Position numbers and translations under genes: made by a program
In this document: one piece after another, positions 26,701-34,337 of the stretch
How the letters are laid out: each line of letters starts with the position of its first letter
Numbering within the stretch: the stretch's first letter is position 1
Source: Flavobacteriaceae bacterium
GTDB lineage: Bacteria; Bacteroidota; Bacteroidia; Flavobacteriales; Flavobacteriaceae
Length of the DNA stretch: 64,000 bases
Assembly (NCBI GenBank): GCA_004762155.1
Contig: SIHP01000009.1
Coordinates: 217,343-281,342, forward strand
Reading direction: 5' to 3'
Notes under the pieces: generated by a model
What the model saw: only the letters and a program-made list of their open reading frames with translations
What the model was told of the DNA's origin: nothing
Database searches by the model: none

Positions 26701-28617
26701 AAAATGGATCAGCATTACCGCCATAAAACGGAACAAATTCATATTGTTGGTGAATATGCTAAAAGAAGACTCAAAAATTATGAATCTGCACTAGCATACG
26801 TTAATGATTATTTTAGTCAATCTTATGAGGAGTTTTTGGCTAAATATTTTCCAAGACGTAAAAAGGAAATTAGCAGACCACTTACTTCTGAACGATTTAA
26901 GAAAATTGCGGGAGAACTCGATATTGATCAGAGAAGTATTGTTGACGATAACAAATCAGATAATATATTAGTTTTAGCAGGTCCAGGGAGTGGTAAAACA
27001 AAAGTATTGGTTCATAAAATTGCTAGTCTATTATTGCTAGAAGACATTAAACCTGAACAGTTTTTAATGCTTACATTTTCAAAAGCGGCTTCTCTAGAAT
27101 TTAGAGCAAGAGCGAGAAAACTTGTCCCTGAGTATTCTGGACTGATCAAAATCACAACTTTTCATGGCTTCTGTTTTCAACTAATGGGGCAGTTGGGAGA
27201 TTTAAAAAAATCAGAAAATGTAATTCAAGATTGTATAACCGCAATTAAGAATGAAGATATTGATATTTCATCTATTATCAATAAAAATGTATTACTTCTA
27301 GATGAGTTTCAGGATGTAAATGATATTGAATGGGAGCTTGTTCAAACTATAATAAAAAAAGCAGGAAACATAAGAGTAATTGCTGTTGGTGATGACGACC
27401 AAAACATTTATGGGTTTAGAGGATCTTCCAACAAGAATATGCTCTCTTTCAAAGAGAAGTATAAAGCCACAGAATATTCGTTAATCAAAAATTATAGAAG
27501 TAGTTCGAATATTGTTCAATTCAACAATGAATTATTGAATAAAATACCAAACAGATTAAAAACTCAAGCATTAGAACCTGTTGATAAATATTTAAAGTCT
27601 AATATTAAATTGATTAGGTACAACACTTCTTATTTGGAGAAACCATTAGCAGAAAGAGTAATTCAAGATAATTACAATGGAACAAGAGCTATACTAGTTA
27701 GAACCAATAAACAAGCTCTAATGCTAAGTACATTTCTAAATGAATTAGGACAAAAAACTAGACTTATTACAGGGCTTGAAGGGTTTAGTTTAGACAACTT
27801 ATTTGAACTGCGAAATTTCACAGACTATCTAAAATTGAAAAAAAATGATGCTGGTTTAATTTTTAATAATGAATGGATAGAAGCAAAAAACAATTTTAAA
27901 TCAAAACACAGCTCTAGTATTCACTTTGATATTTGTTTAGAAATAATTAAACAATTTGAATTGAATTATGATAAACAAAAACAACTAGTCGATTGGTACG
28001 GATATATTCGTGAAATAAAAATGGAAGATGCTATAAATGCCGATTCCAATGCAATAATAATCGCAACAATGCATAAATCAAAAGGTAAAGAATTTGATCA
28101 TGTATATCTGCTCTTAGAGGATTATGACTTTAATAAAACAGAGTCAAAACGAGTAATATATGTTGGTTGCTCTAGGGCAAAATTAAGTTTACAGATACAT
28201 TGTAACTCATCATTTTTTGATGAGTTTAATACAAATAGATTATCGATAATTAAATTTGAAGGAAATACGGAACAGCCTAAACATTTTGAATTAATACTTG
28301 GACACAAAGATATTAATTTGGGATCTCAAAAATATATTAAAACATTAAGTAGAATTAAAACTCTAAAATCAGGAGATAATCTTAAAAACGATTCTATACA
28401 ATTTACGGAGAATATTGGGATAGGATTGGCGAAACAAGAAGGTGGGAATGTACTCCTGTTTTCAAGAGGTTTTATGAATAAAAAGCATAACACTTTCATT
28501 AAGGATGGTTATAAGCTGTCAAACGGAAGTGTTGAATATTTGGTTTACTGGTACGACTCTAAAGATGATAAAGAGTATAAGGTTGTTTTACCAAAGTTGA
28601 AGTTTGAAAAAAAATAA
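23800..28617 (+). CDS. DEDD exonuclease - RecQ helicase - UvrD/PcrA-like helicase fusion
   Basis: A 1605-residue protein with three nucleic-acid engines. Residues 1-120: a DnaQ-like 3'-5' exonuclease with acidic residues Asp9 and Glu11 (YIDIETT), Asp57 (HNIVAHD) and probably Asp112. A small Cys cluster (FCGKPTCTYC, about 228-238) follows. Residues about 260-640: an SF2 RecQ core with Walker A PTGGGKS (Lys294), DEAH (393-396), SWGQDFR and QEAGRAGRDE. The middle has winged-helix-like, Lys-rich sections. Residues about 1040-1500: an SF1 UvrD-like helicase with GPGSGKT (Lys1066), DEFQD (1168), GDDDQNIYGFRG, NYRSS, MHKSKGKEFD and VGCSRAK. It has no partner gene. A role in replication-fork repair or in defence against foreign DNA would both fit; its setting between duplicated fragments by a tRNA cluster favours an accessory role. 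Confidence 0.9.
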   Translation: MINKILYIDIETTKQGKIKDVGALFNGQELHESQLTKLENWINQAEYICGHNIVAHDIPLLERVMGNEIFRNKKIVDTLLWSPLLFSDNPYHKLVKGYKIVNDSDYNNPLSDCKLTKQLLIDELNRFNELEASTQQVYTSLLSNSNAYSGLLELINFQIDNINPVNQLVDLFEDKICDSANISQLVMNYPIELAYAFSLINTKEDKSILAYWVSKTLPKTQQILDDIRFKFCGKPTCTYCNSNLNPKKALQNYFRYEDFRSFDQDEEISLQERTVRAGLSSSSFVAVFPTGGGKSLTFQLPALMKGSLSRQLTVVISPLVSLMKDQVENLEKRFDITKAVAINGLLSPLERQDAIERVEKGEVQLLYLSPESLRSPTILRILKQRSIARFVIDEAHCFSSWGQDFRVDYLYIADFIQSLEAERMLGKIPVSCFTATAKPQVIEDIKKYFKTKLNIELDEFVTRASRTNLKYEVIEIEDPKRKMNALLPLLERCEKPIIIYASRTKRVEEIHGLIEKAGFSSTYFHGKLDKDAKKAYMDAFMNNEKDIIVATSAFGMGVDKDDVKSVIHYNISDSLENYVQEAGRAGRDEKIQAKCYILFNEQDLNKHFSLLQQTKINQKEIQQIWQALKYLSKYRKNKKISNSALEIAQKAGWETEIQELEIRVKTSIAALEDQGFLKRKQNSPSIFANSLMVPNIPKALKIIHESKNITGTQVQHCSRVLQRIVKDDECRIDYLADRTGLKLKEIRDVIDILRNLQILGDAKDLTAFINLTQSTNSSKKILDRYRKIEVAMQQVLTKDIKISMRQLNQNLIDNGVEKTSVDAIKNILNYWEIRNFIQKKRVDRENDLYQIKVKQYNSLNEDIQWRHELTLEVYELLEKFHIEQREKQKSQDKKDLPVSFSMLELKNSNQLFGQIKEEDIKRYEKTLLFLNQIKSIKLEGGFMVSYNRLNIEEIDITLPRFTKENFNKMDQHYRHKTEQIHIVGEYAKRRLKNYESALAYVNDYFSQSYEEFLAKYFPRRKKEISRPLTSERFKKIAGELDIDQRSIVDDNKSDNILVLAGPGSGKTKVLVHKIASLLLLEDIKPEQFLMLTFSKAASLEFRARARKLVPEYSGLIKITTFHGFCFQLMGQLGDLKKSENVIQDCITAIKNEDIDISSIINKNVLLLDEFQDVNDIEWELVQTIIKKAGNIRVIAVGDDDQNIYGFRGSSNKNMLSFKEKYKATEYSLIKNYRSSSNIVQFNNELLNKIPNRLKTQALEPVDKYLKSNIKLIRYNTSYLEKPLAERVIQDNYNGTRAILVRTNKQALMLSTFLNELGQKTRLITGLEGFSLDNLFELRNFTDYLKLKKNDAGLIFNNEWIEAKNNFKSKHSSSIHFDICLEIIKQFELNYDKQKQLVDWYGYIREIKMEDAINADSNAIIIATMHKSKGKEFDHVYLLLEDYDFNKTESKRVIYVGCSRAKLSLQIHCNSSFFDEFNTNRLSIIKFEGNTEQPKHFELILGHKDINLGSQKYIKTLSRIKTLKSGDNLKNDSIQFTENIGIGLAKQEGGNVLLFSRGFMNKKHNTFIKDGYKLSNGSVEYLVYWYDSKDDKEYKVVLPKLKFEKK

Positions 28618-28884
28618 AATTACATTAATGAAACTGCCAACGCATAGAGTTATACACGTTGCCAAGTCGCTCAAAATCCAAGCACACGAACCAAAACTTG
28701 TTAAAGAGCACGGCTTAGCCAACCTTAATAAAAATGAAATATAAAAGCACGAAAATACAACAATATGTATAGTGTATAGCACCCTGCGGGATGCAAACGG
28801 ACCATAGCCGGATCGTTTAGTGTAATTAAAAAAGCCAAACTCCGAATTGAAATTTATCAAATTCATAAAGTCAGCGTAAAGAAA
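28618..28884. other. Intergenic region, likely interspersed-repeat remnant
   Basis: This stretch is clearly richer in GC (GCCAACG, CGTTGCCAAG, CGGCTTAGCC, ACCCTGCGGGATGC, GGACCATAGCCGGATC) than its surroundings. A 92-codon minus-strand frame exists but reads as low-quality Cys/Phe/Ser text, and I do not accept it as a gene. The composition and the near-inverted GCCAACG/CGTTGCC suggest debris of a mobile or repeat element at the junction between the helicase gene and the intact acetyltransferase gene. Confidence 0.45.
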
Positions 28885-29331
28885 TTAATAGAATTTTTTA
28901 TCGTCTCTCAGAACTTTCAGAAAATGAAAAGCATAGATTTCAAAACCTTCGTTGTAATAAAATTTATGTGATTTTCTATTGCCAGAATATGTGTTTAATT
29001 CAATGGCTTCACATCCTTTTGATTTGGTGTATTCGTAAATCCAATTAAAAAATTGAGTGCCAATATTCTTATTTCTATAATTATTACTAATAATTACATG
29101 ATCTGGTTCAACACTTTTACCAATATAATGTCTTACGGAATACCATAGTCCACAAATACCTATTAATTCCTCTCCATCAAAAGCGCCAACACATTCGTAG
29201 TTTTGGTAGTCTCCCATTTCAAGAACACGCTTTTCCAACAAGTTTTTTGGGGTTTCTGTATTTAGTTGTTGTAGTAAAGAAATAATCTGTAAAAGATTTT
29301 TCTTTTCTATTGGTTTAAAATGAATATCCAT
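28885..29331 (-). CDS. GNAT-family N-acetyltransferase
   Basis: A 148-residue cytosolic acetyltransferase using acetyl-CoA. The fold marks are GICGLWYSVRHYIG (strands 3-4), the acetyl-CoA loop NNYRNKNIGTQFFNWIYEY, where the usual RGxGxG is replaced by RNKNIG, and the late GNRKSHKFYYNEGFE. The substrate cannot be inferred. A TATATTTG -7 box at 29356-29349 lies 18 bases before the ATG. A truncated, diverged copy lies at 23043-23225 on the other side of the helicase gene. Confidence 0.85.
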   Translation of the reverse strand: MDIHFKPIEKKNLLQIISLLQQLNTETPKNLLEKRVLEMGDYQNYECVGAFDGEELIGICGLWYSVRHYIGKSVEPDHVIISNNYRNKNIGTQFFNWIYEYTKSKGCEAIELNTYSGNRKSHKFYYNEGFEIYAFHFLKVLRDDKKFY

Positions 29332-29373
29332 TAACTGTAAATTTTACTCAAATATATAGAATGTATAAAACAT

Positions 29374-29412
29374 AAAAGAGGTGTGAATAAAAAATATTCA
29401 CAACCTCTTTTA
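29374..29412 (-). terminator. Terminator of the PF03640 lipoprotein gene
   Basis: AAAAGAGGTGTGAATA pairs with TATTCAC-ACCTCTTTT with one bulged base; it lies about 30 bases past the stop of the minus-strand gene and is followed by a short T run. Confidence 0.8.
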
Positions 29413-29441
29413 ATACCAACCCCCATTGGTACAGTAAAATC

Positions 29442-30317
29442 TTAAAGTTTTTTTGCTGCTAATTCTGGTGCTTGACTAGTATCTGTATTTACTATTGGCC
29501 AAGTTGTACCAACACCATTTATATCACCTCTTTCAGTATCATTTCCAAAGTAATATAAAGGCCATCCTTTGTAGGTAACTTGCGTGGTTCCAGAAACATC
29601 AATAGTGTCAAAATCGTCGCGGTTTAAAATACTTGGAATTAAGTCTATTTCTAAGCTAATTACTGGCCAATTTGCATTGTTAGAAAAATCGTCATTGGTG
29701 TAATTGTTTTTGTTATTAGTGTCATTAGCAAAAAGATATATAGCTCTACCAGTTGCATTTGTGATGTAAAAAGTACTTGTTCCATCAATATCTGCTTGCG
29801 AATACATTAAAGAATAATCTGGTTTTGCAATAAACCAATTACTACCAGCACCATCACCATTTATATCACCAGCTTCATTATCACTTGCAAAATAATATAA
29901 AGGCCAACCTTTGTATGTATTTTGTTTTGCTCCATCTTCTCTTGTAATAACATCAAAGTCTGTTGTGTCTAAGCCTTCATCCAGTTTTAAGTCTGCAGTA
30001 TAAAATATAGGCCAAGCATCTAAACATCCATCGTTGCATTCAGATGCTCCTTTTACATCTTTAGAGAAGAAATAAAGAGACATTCCGTTAGCATCTGTTA
30101 ATATATTCCCGAAAGCAATATCTGTTACTAATTGAATTGTATTTGTTTCAGGTATTTGCTCATCAACTGCATTGTCATCAGTTTCACAACCAGTTAATAC
30201 TAATATCATTCCAGCTAAAAAAGTAAGCATCAATATTCCACTTAATAAAGAATATAGATATAGTTTGATTTTTTCTACTAATGTTGTTTCGATTGATAGA
30301 GAAGTTTGTTTTTTCAT
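29442..30317 (-). CDS. Secreted-repeat (PF03640/COG4315) lipoprotein
   Basis: A 291-residue lipoprotein with a long N-region and lipobox LVLTGC (Cys44 from the ATG at 30317). An upstream in-frame start at 30362 would lie inside the conserved promoter element, so I reject it. It has four copies of the PF03640 repeat in two pairs: LTDANGMSLYFFSKDV..CNDGCLDAWPIF, NTYKGWPLYYFASDNEAGDING, ITNATGRAIYLFANDT, and VTYKGWPLYYFGNDTERGDINGVG. The repeats occur in envelope proteins across bacteria, sometimes linked to electron transfer or redox settings, but their function is unknown. The upstream 100 bp are shared with the TonB-C protein gene at 30940-31596. Confidence 0.85.
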   Translation of the reverse strand: MKKQTSLSIETTLVEKIKLYLYSLLSGILMLTFLAGMILVLTGCETDDNAVDEQIPETNTIQLVTDIAFGNILTDANGMSLYFFSKDVKGASECNDGCLDAWPIFYTADLKLDEGLDTTDFDVITREDGAKQNTYKGWPLYYFASDNEAGDINGDGAGSNWFIAKPDYSLMYSQADIDGTSTFYITNATGRAIYLFANDTNNKNNYTNDDFSNNANWPVISLEIDLIPSILNRDDFDTIDVSGTTQVTYKGWPLYYFGNDTERGDINGVGTTWPIVNTDTSQAPELAAKKL

Positions 30318-30330
30318 TTTAAAAGTTTTT

Positions 30331-30436
30331 AAATTAATAACACTGCAAATAACCGCCAACAAAGGGGTTTAATACAAAACAATATATATGAGAAGGAAAA
30401 AAAGTCGTTAAAAAGGAAAATAAAAGCTTGAAATTA
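30331..30436 (-). promoter_or_regulatory. Shared upstream regulatory element, copy 1
   Basis: About 100 bases directly before the PF03640 lipoprotein start align with 31653-31755 at about 80 percent identity with few gaps. Plus-strand landmarks: CAAATAACCGCCAA, ATACAAAA, and two GGAAAA words whose GG pairs sit at 30395 and 30415, 20 bases apart, then AAGCTTGAAAT. Paired direct repeats two helical turns apart fit LytTR-type binding. Confidence 0.65.
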
Positions 30437-30813
30437 ATGAAGTATATAGCTCTTGTATGAGTTAAGACATTTATAACGATTTTTAATTTTTTAAAACCTC
30501 TTTCTCATTTTTAAAACCTTTTTTCTGCGAATGCCTTTTTCTAATTAATAGTTGCTCAAAGTAAAAAGTCTTTATTAGATGTTTGTAAAGAAACTGATTT
30601 AAGGAGGGTAGTAAAAAGTAGTTTTAGAATTATTCAAAATCTAATACCAAAGAACTGGTACAGTGATTTTTATTGTTGATAGAGCAAATTATTTACGATA
30701 CACATTTATAAAAAAAACATTAATTCTTTAGATTGTAAATAAAGGTGTTAAAGAATTGATAAAGGAAACTAATTGTAGTAATAAATAAGCTCATGTTTAA
30801 ATTTTAGATATGT
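30437..30813. other. Intergenic region
   Basis: AT-rich stretch between the shared regulatory element and the terminator of the TonB-C gene. No gene is seen; TTTTTAAAACCT-like words repeat near 30490-30530. Confidence 0.4.
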
Positions 30814-30855
30814 AAAAACTCCATAAAGAAGTTATTATTCTTTATGGAGTTTGTT
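30814..30855 (-). terminator. Terminator of the TonB-C protein gene
   Basis: AAACTCCATAAAGAA pairs with TTCTTTATGGAGTTT around a 7-base loop, with TTTTT on the minus strand, 85 bases past the stop at 30940. A second inverted pair, ACACCTAAA (30879-30887) and TTTAGGTGT (30914-30922), lies between it and the stop. Confidence 0.85.
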
Positions 30856-30939
30856 TTGTGGAGATAAGTTTTGATTTTACACCTAAACAGAGGAGGTTTT
30901 TTAAATCACCATATTTAGGTGTGTTAAAACCAAACTAAC

Positions 30940-31596
30940 TTACTTATTCAATTTAAAATCTACAGTCATTAAATATTTTACATTAACGTACTCTCCGTTA
31001 AGTTTACCTGGAATAAAATTAGGTATCGTTTTCAGTATTCTTTCAGCTTCTGCCTCAAAAGCTTCACCATCTATTGGTCCTGAGGTTACTATGTTTTTAA
31101 GAACCCCTTTGCTATCTATAATAAAACTAGCCCAAACGATTGCTTCGGTACCTTTATGTTTTGCATTAGATGGATATACTAAATTTTGACTCACATAGCT
31201 TTGTAAGGCTTTATTAAAATCATCTTTATAATCAGAAGCACCTTTTAATGTTAATAAAACAGGAGCTTGTGTTAGGTTTTTAAATTTAACATAGTTTTTA
31301 GTCTTCTTAATAGAAGGCGTATTTGTTGTTTTGTTATTTATAGAATTATCGTTTAAACTTTTTTTAATATTACTAATATGTGAGTTGCTTTTTGTTCTAA
31401 CGTATCTACTTCTTGTTGATATAGCAACATCATCTTTAATGTCAGATTTGTTAGTGTCTTTAATATAACATTTGTCAATGTTATTAAGTTCCATCATAAT
31501 ATCAAATTCAGATGAACTTTCACATACGTTGTTTTGAGAAAAAATTGATATTGAAACTGAAGCTAAAACTAGAATTATTATTTTCTTTAAAATCAT
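30940..31596 (-). CDS. Exported TonB C-terminal-domain protein
   Basis: A 218-residue protein with a cleavable signal peptide (IIILVLASVSISIFSQ) and a TonB-C domain at about residues 120-218 (LQSYVSQNLVYPSNAKHKGTEAIVWASF, FIIDSKGVLKNI, VKYLMTVDFKL). It lacks the membrane-anchored N-terminus and Pro-rich spacer of an energy-coupling TonB, so it is a periplasmic relative rather than a true transducer. The middle, residues 25-115, is low-complexity and Asn/Lys/Ser-rich. It shares its upstream element with the PF03640 lipoprotein gene and lies next to a LytTR regulator gene, suggesting one regulon. Confidence 0.8.
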   Translation of the reverse strand: MILKKIIILVLASVSISIFSQNNVCESSSEFDIMMELNNIDKCYIKDTNKSDIKDDVAISTRSRYVRTKSNSHISNIKKSLNDNSINNKTTNTPSIKKTKNYVKFKNLTQAPVLLTLKGASDYKDDFNKALQSYVSQNLVYPSNAKHKGTEAIVWASFIIDSKGVLKNIVTSGPIDGEAFEAEAERILKTIPNFIPGKLNGEYVNVKYLMTVDFKLNK

Positions 31597-31652
31597 GACT
31601 TGTTGGTTTTATTAGTAGTTAGTAAACTGAAATAGTTTTTGTTTGGATTTGT

Positions 31653-31755
31653 AATTAACACTACAAATAACCGCCAATAAAGGGCTTCAATACAAAATAA
31701 TATGTGTAAGAGGGAAAATTTAGGCTTAAAAAGGAAAAAAAAAGCTTGAAATAAT
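31653..31755 (-). promoter_or_regulatory. Shared upstream regulatory element, copy 2
   Basis: The partner of 30331-30436: AACACTACAAATAACCGCC, ATACAAAATAAT, two GGAAAA words with GG at 31713 and 31733 (20 bases apart) and AAGCTTGAAAT. It is 57 bases before the TonB-C protein start and between that gene and the LytTR gene. Confidence 0.65.
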
Positions 31756-31916
31756 CTGGTTAAACCTTAATTGAAAAATTAAGATGGTAAAGCGGATTTA
31801 AATACCTTAAAAGGTTAAGTAGATAAATAACAAAATCGCTAATAATCTACATTCTTAATTAAAAAAAATTAAGAATATAGATTAAACAAGTAAAATGACT
31901 AAAGTGTAATGAGGTA

Positions 31917-33035
31917 TTAACTATTTAACCACTGTCTGAATTCAGAGGCTTTATTTTTACTGATTATTATCTCAACATCAGAATCTTTAATTAAAATTTT
32001 AAGTTGACTATTACCGTACTTTATAATTTTATTAATAGAAGTAATACTAATAATAAATTGTCTGTTAGCTCTAAAGAATAAAGAAGTATCTAGGTTTGCC
32101 AACAAATCATCTAAACTAGCATTTGTTGTTGATTTTTTTCCACTAAAAGAGACTACATAAGTAATAGTGTCTTCTGTATGAATAAAGGCAATATCATTGG
32201 TGTGAATAGGAACCAATTCGTTTCTAATATACGTTAAAATTCTTTTTTTACTAGATTCAAACGTTGTCTCTTCCGTTTCTTCTTCTGTATTAGATTCTAC
32301 TTTATCTTCCACAACCTTTTGTTGGTATTCAACAAGGTTAGTATTTAGTTTAGATAGGTTTAGTAGTTCATTCTCTAACGTACTGTTTTTTAATTCTAAT
32401 TGCTTTTCATAATAACTACCAATAATACGAACAGCAAAGAAAGAAGAAAAAATAATAAGTATTCCCATTAGTATAAAAATGGTAAAGAAGCTCTTTTTCA
32501 GTTTATTAATTTCAATACTAATTTTAAGTAAGTTTATATGTCCAGCAACAATTAAATCAGAATTAACAACAGGTGATATGTGTATAATTTCAGAAGTACT
32601 TTGATTTTTACTATCAACAGTAACATTTTTTTGATTAATCAATAAATCATATAAATGATCTGAACTATTTTCTTGTTTTAAAGAATTTAATAAAGATTGA
32701 TTAGAGTTAACATCTTGTCCTAATTTTGTAATATCAGGATGACAAACAGTTTTACCAGACCAATTAAATAAACTAATAAAAGCATTTTCTGTTTTAACAT
32801 TACTAATACTAACCTGAGTGTTTTTGGTAACCAAGTCTTTGTGAATCCCCTGTTCTAATTGAAAGTTAATCAGTTTAGCAATTTCTTCAGATTCACGAAT
32901 ACTAGAATTCAATTGTAGTTCAATAAGTTGATTTGCACTAACTTTTATAAAATATTTTACGCTAAATGATGCTATTATTAAGAAAATAATTGCAATTGAT
33001 ATAAAAGTTAAAAAGTATAGTTTGTCTTTTCTCAT
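31917..33035 (-). CDS. Membrane-bound LytTR-family transcriptional regulator with periplasmic sensor
   Basis: A 372-residue one-component regulator. Membrane helices at about residues 8-27 and 186-206 enclose a periplasmic Cache-like sensing domain (ISLFNWSGKTVCHPD, HISPVVNSDLIVAGHI). A short coiled coil (KNSTLENELLNLSKLNTNLVEYQQK) and an acidic linker (EEETEETT) lead to a C-terminal LytTR DNA-binding domain from about residue 270 (VPIHTNDIAFIHTEDTITYVV, LDTSLFFRANRQFIISITSI). It lacks a kinase or receiver domain, so it must act from the membrane. The two flanking minus-strand genes carry identical paired upstream repeats, the likely targets. A TATATTTG box sits 18 bases before the ATG. Confidence 0.85.
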   Translation of the reverse strand: MRKDKLYFLTFISIAIIFLIIASFSVKYFIKVSANQLIELQLNSSIRESEEIAKLINFQLEQGIHKDLVTKNTQVSISNVKTENAFISLFNWSGKTVCHPDITKLGQDVNSNQSLLNSLKQENSSDHLYDLLINQKNVTVDSKNQSTSEIIHISPVVNSDLIVAGHINLLKISIEINKLKKSFFTIFILMGILIIFSSFFAVRIIGSYYEKQLELKNSTLENELLNLSKLNTNLVEYQQKVVEDKVESNTEEETEETTFESSKKRILTYIRNELVPIHTNDIAFIHTEDTITYVVSFSGKKSTTNASLDDLLANLDTSLFFRANRQFIISITSINKIIKYGNSQLKILIKDSDVEIIISKNKASEFRQWLNS

Positions 33036-33052
33036 GAAAAATTAATAGGTAA

Positions 33053-33060
33053 CAAATATA
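33053..33060 (-). promoter_or_regulatory. -7 box of the LytTR regulator gene
   Basis: TATATTTG on the minus strand, 18 bases before the start codon. The -33 position reads TTA rather than TTG. Confidence 0.5.
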
Positions 33061-33126
33061 TAATATAGAAATACATATTTAAAAATTTTAAAATATAATA
33101 TCAGTTTAATAGTACAAATTAAGAAC

Positions 33127-33150
33127 AACAAAATAAGATATTATTTTGTT
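33127..33150. promoter_or_regulatory. Perfect palindrome in a divergent promoter region
   Basis: AACAAAATAA and TTATTTTGTT form a perfect 10 bp inverted repeat around GATA, between the divergent LytTR and OB-fold genes. It could be an operator or a hairpin; no transcript ends here. Confidence 0.45.
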
Positions 33151-33379
33151 AAACGCTTCTTTAAGTATAAAGAATAGGTATATTTTAAATAAATCTTTAA
33201 AATTAGTAAAATAAAAAATAGCAAACTATAAGAAAACAACCTAATACTATAACAAAACCGACATTTTGAAAAAAAATCAGCTTGATTATTTATTGTTGTA
33301 GTTTTAGTTAAAAAACATCATTTTTTTTATTTACGAATAAAAAAAATAATGTTTATTTGTGTTAAGGTTAAAACAAAAA

Positions 33380-33796
33380 ATGAAAAATAAATATTTTTTT
33401 CTTTTTGCGTTTCTTTTTATTTCAAGTTTGTGTGTAGTCTTTTTTTACAACAAAGAAGCAACGATTAATTTAGATGGTATTACGGCTGATATTGTTGTTA
33501 CTGCTGAAAAATTAACAGATTCTTTTATTAAAGATGAAAAGAAAGCTAATGATACTTATAAAAATAAGGTCATAGAAATTAACGGAATAATAAAAAGTAT
33601 TAGCCTTAAAAATAATAGATACACTTTACTGTTACATGGAAACAATAATGAACATAGTGTAATGTGTGATGTACTGATTGATTCAGATACTATTGTACCA
33701 AATAAAAAAGTTACAATTAAAGGTATTTGTAAAGGGTTTCTCCAAGATGTTATAATTTTAAATTGTGTTTTGATAAATATAGAAAGCGATGAATAA
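33380..33796 (+). CDS. OB-fold (tRNA_anti-like) exported protein
   Basis: A 138-residue protein starting MKNKYFFLFAF at 33380; a GTG seven codons upstream is possible but unlikely. The N-terminus is one hydrophobic segment (signal or anchor). The rest matches the tRNA_anti-like OB domain: TYKNKVIEINGIIKSI, a central beta barrel with YTLLLHG, and KKVTIKGICKGFL..VILNCVLI. In Bacteroidota these domains are usually periplasmic. It overlaps the YceI gene by 8 bases, so the two are coupled, and a DUF5777 barrel gene follows. Confidence 0.78.
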   Translation: MKNKYFFLFAFLFISSLCVVFFYNKEATINLDGITADIVVTAEKLTDSFIKDEKKANDTYKNKVIEINGIIKSISLKNNRYTLLLHGNNNEHSVMCDVLIDSDTIVPNKKVTIKGICKGFLQDVIILNCVLINIESDE

Positions 33797-34337
33797 AATT
33801 AGTTTTTTGATTTTTTTGTTTAGTACTCTTATTAGTTTTTCATCAAAAACCGATAAGGTTATAGCACGCCAAGGTCAAGTATCCTTTTTTTCTTATACTA
33901 CAGCAGAAAATATAGAAGCCAAAAACAATCAAGTATTAAGTATTATAGATTTTTCTACCAATGAAATAGCTATTAGTATGTTAATGAATGCTTTTGTTTT
34001 TAAAAAGTCTTTAATGTATAATCATTTTAATGATAGTTATATTGAGTCTGATTTATATCCAAAAGCAACCTTTAATGGAAAAATTATAGATTTAGACATA
34101 ACCAAAGAAGGTGCTCAAACGAGAATAGCAAAAGGAACTCTTAATATTAGAAATATAGCCAAAGAGATAGAAATAAAAGTAATTTTTGAAAATAAAAAAG
34201 GAAGCTATTCATTAACAGGAGATTTTGAAATCATTGTTAAAGATTTTGATATTAAAATACCACCAATTGTGGCACCTAATATTGCAGAAATTATATCAAC
34301 TAAGTTTATATTTGAATACCAACCTTATGAAAAATAA
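33789..34337 (+). CDS. YceI-family periplasmic lipid-binding protein
   Basis: A 182-residue protein with a signal peptide (ISFLIFLFSTLISFSS) and the YceI lipocalin-like barrel: QGQVSFFSYTTAENIEAKN, ESDLYPKATFNGKI, GTLNIRNIAKEIEIKVIF, and DFDIKIPPIV near the end. YceI proteins carry isoprenoid-like lipids in the periplasm. It overlaps the gene before it by 8 bases and the gene after it by 11 bases, so all three are one translational unit. Confidence 0.88.
   Translation: MNKISFLIFLFSTLISFSSKTDKVIARQGQVSFFSYTTAENIEAKNNQVLSIIDFSTNEIAISMLMNAFVFKKSLMYNHFNDSYIESDLYPKATFNGKIIDLDITKEGAQTRIAKGTLNIRNIAKEIEIKVIFENKKGSYSLTGDFEIIVKDFDIKIPPIVAPNIAEIISTKFIFEYQPYEK

Noticed and set aside
28630..28680. Integron attC-like site (GCCAACG ... 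CGTTGCC)
   Set aside because: Core-site spacing and the required R and L box pairs are not present, and no integrase or cassette array is nearby.
28588..28866. 92-codon minus-strand frame with Cys/Phe/Ser-rich text
   Set aside because: It overlaps the helicase 3' end, has no family resemblance and coincides with repeat-like, GC-shifted sequence.
33359..33379. GTG start for the OB-fold gene
   Set aside because: It adds seven residues before a normal signal-peptide start; the ATG at 33380 is better.
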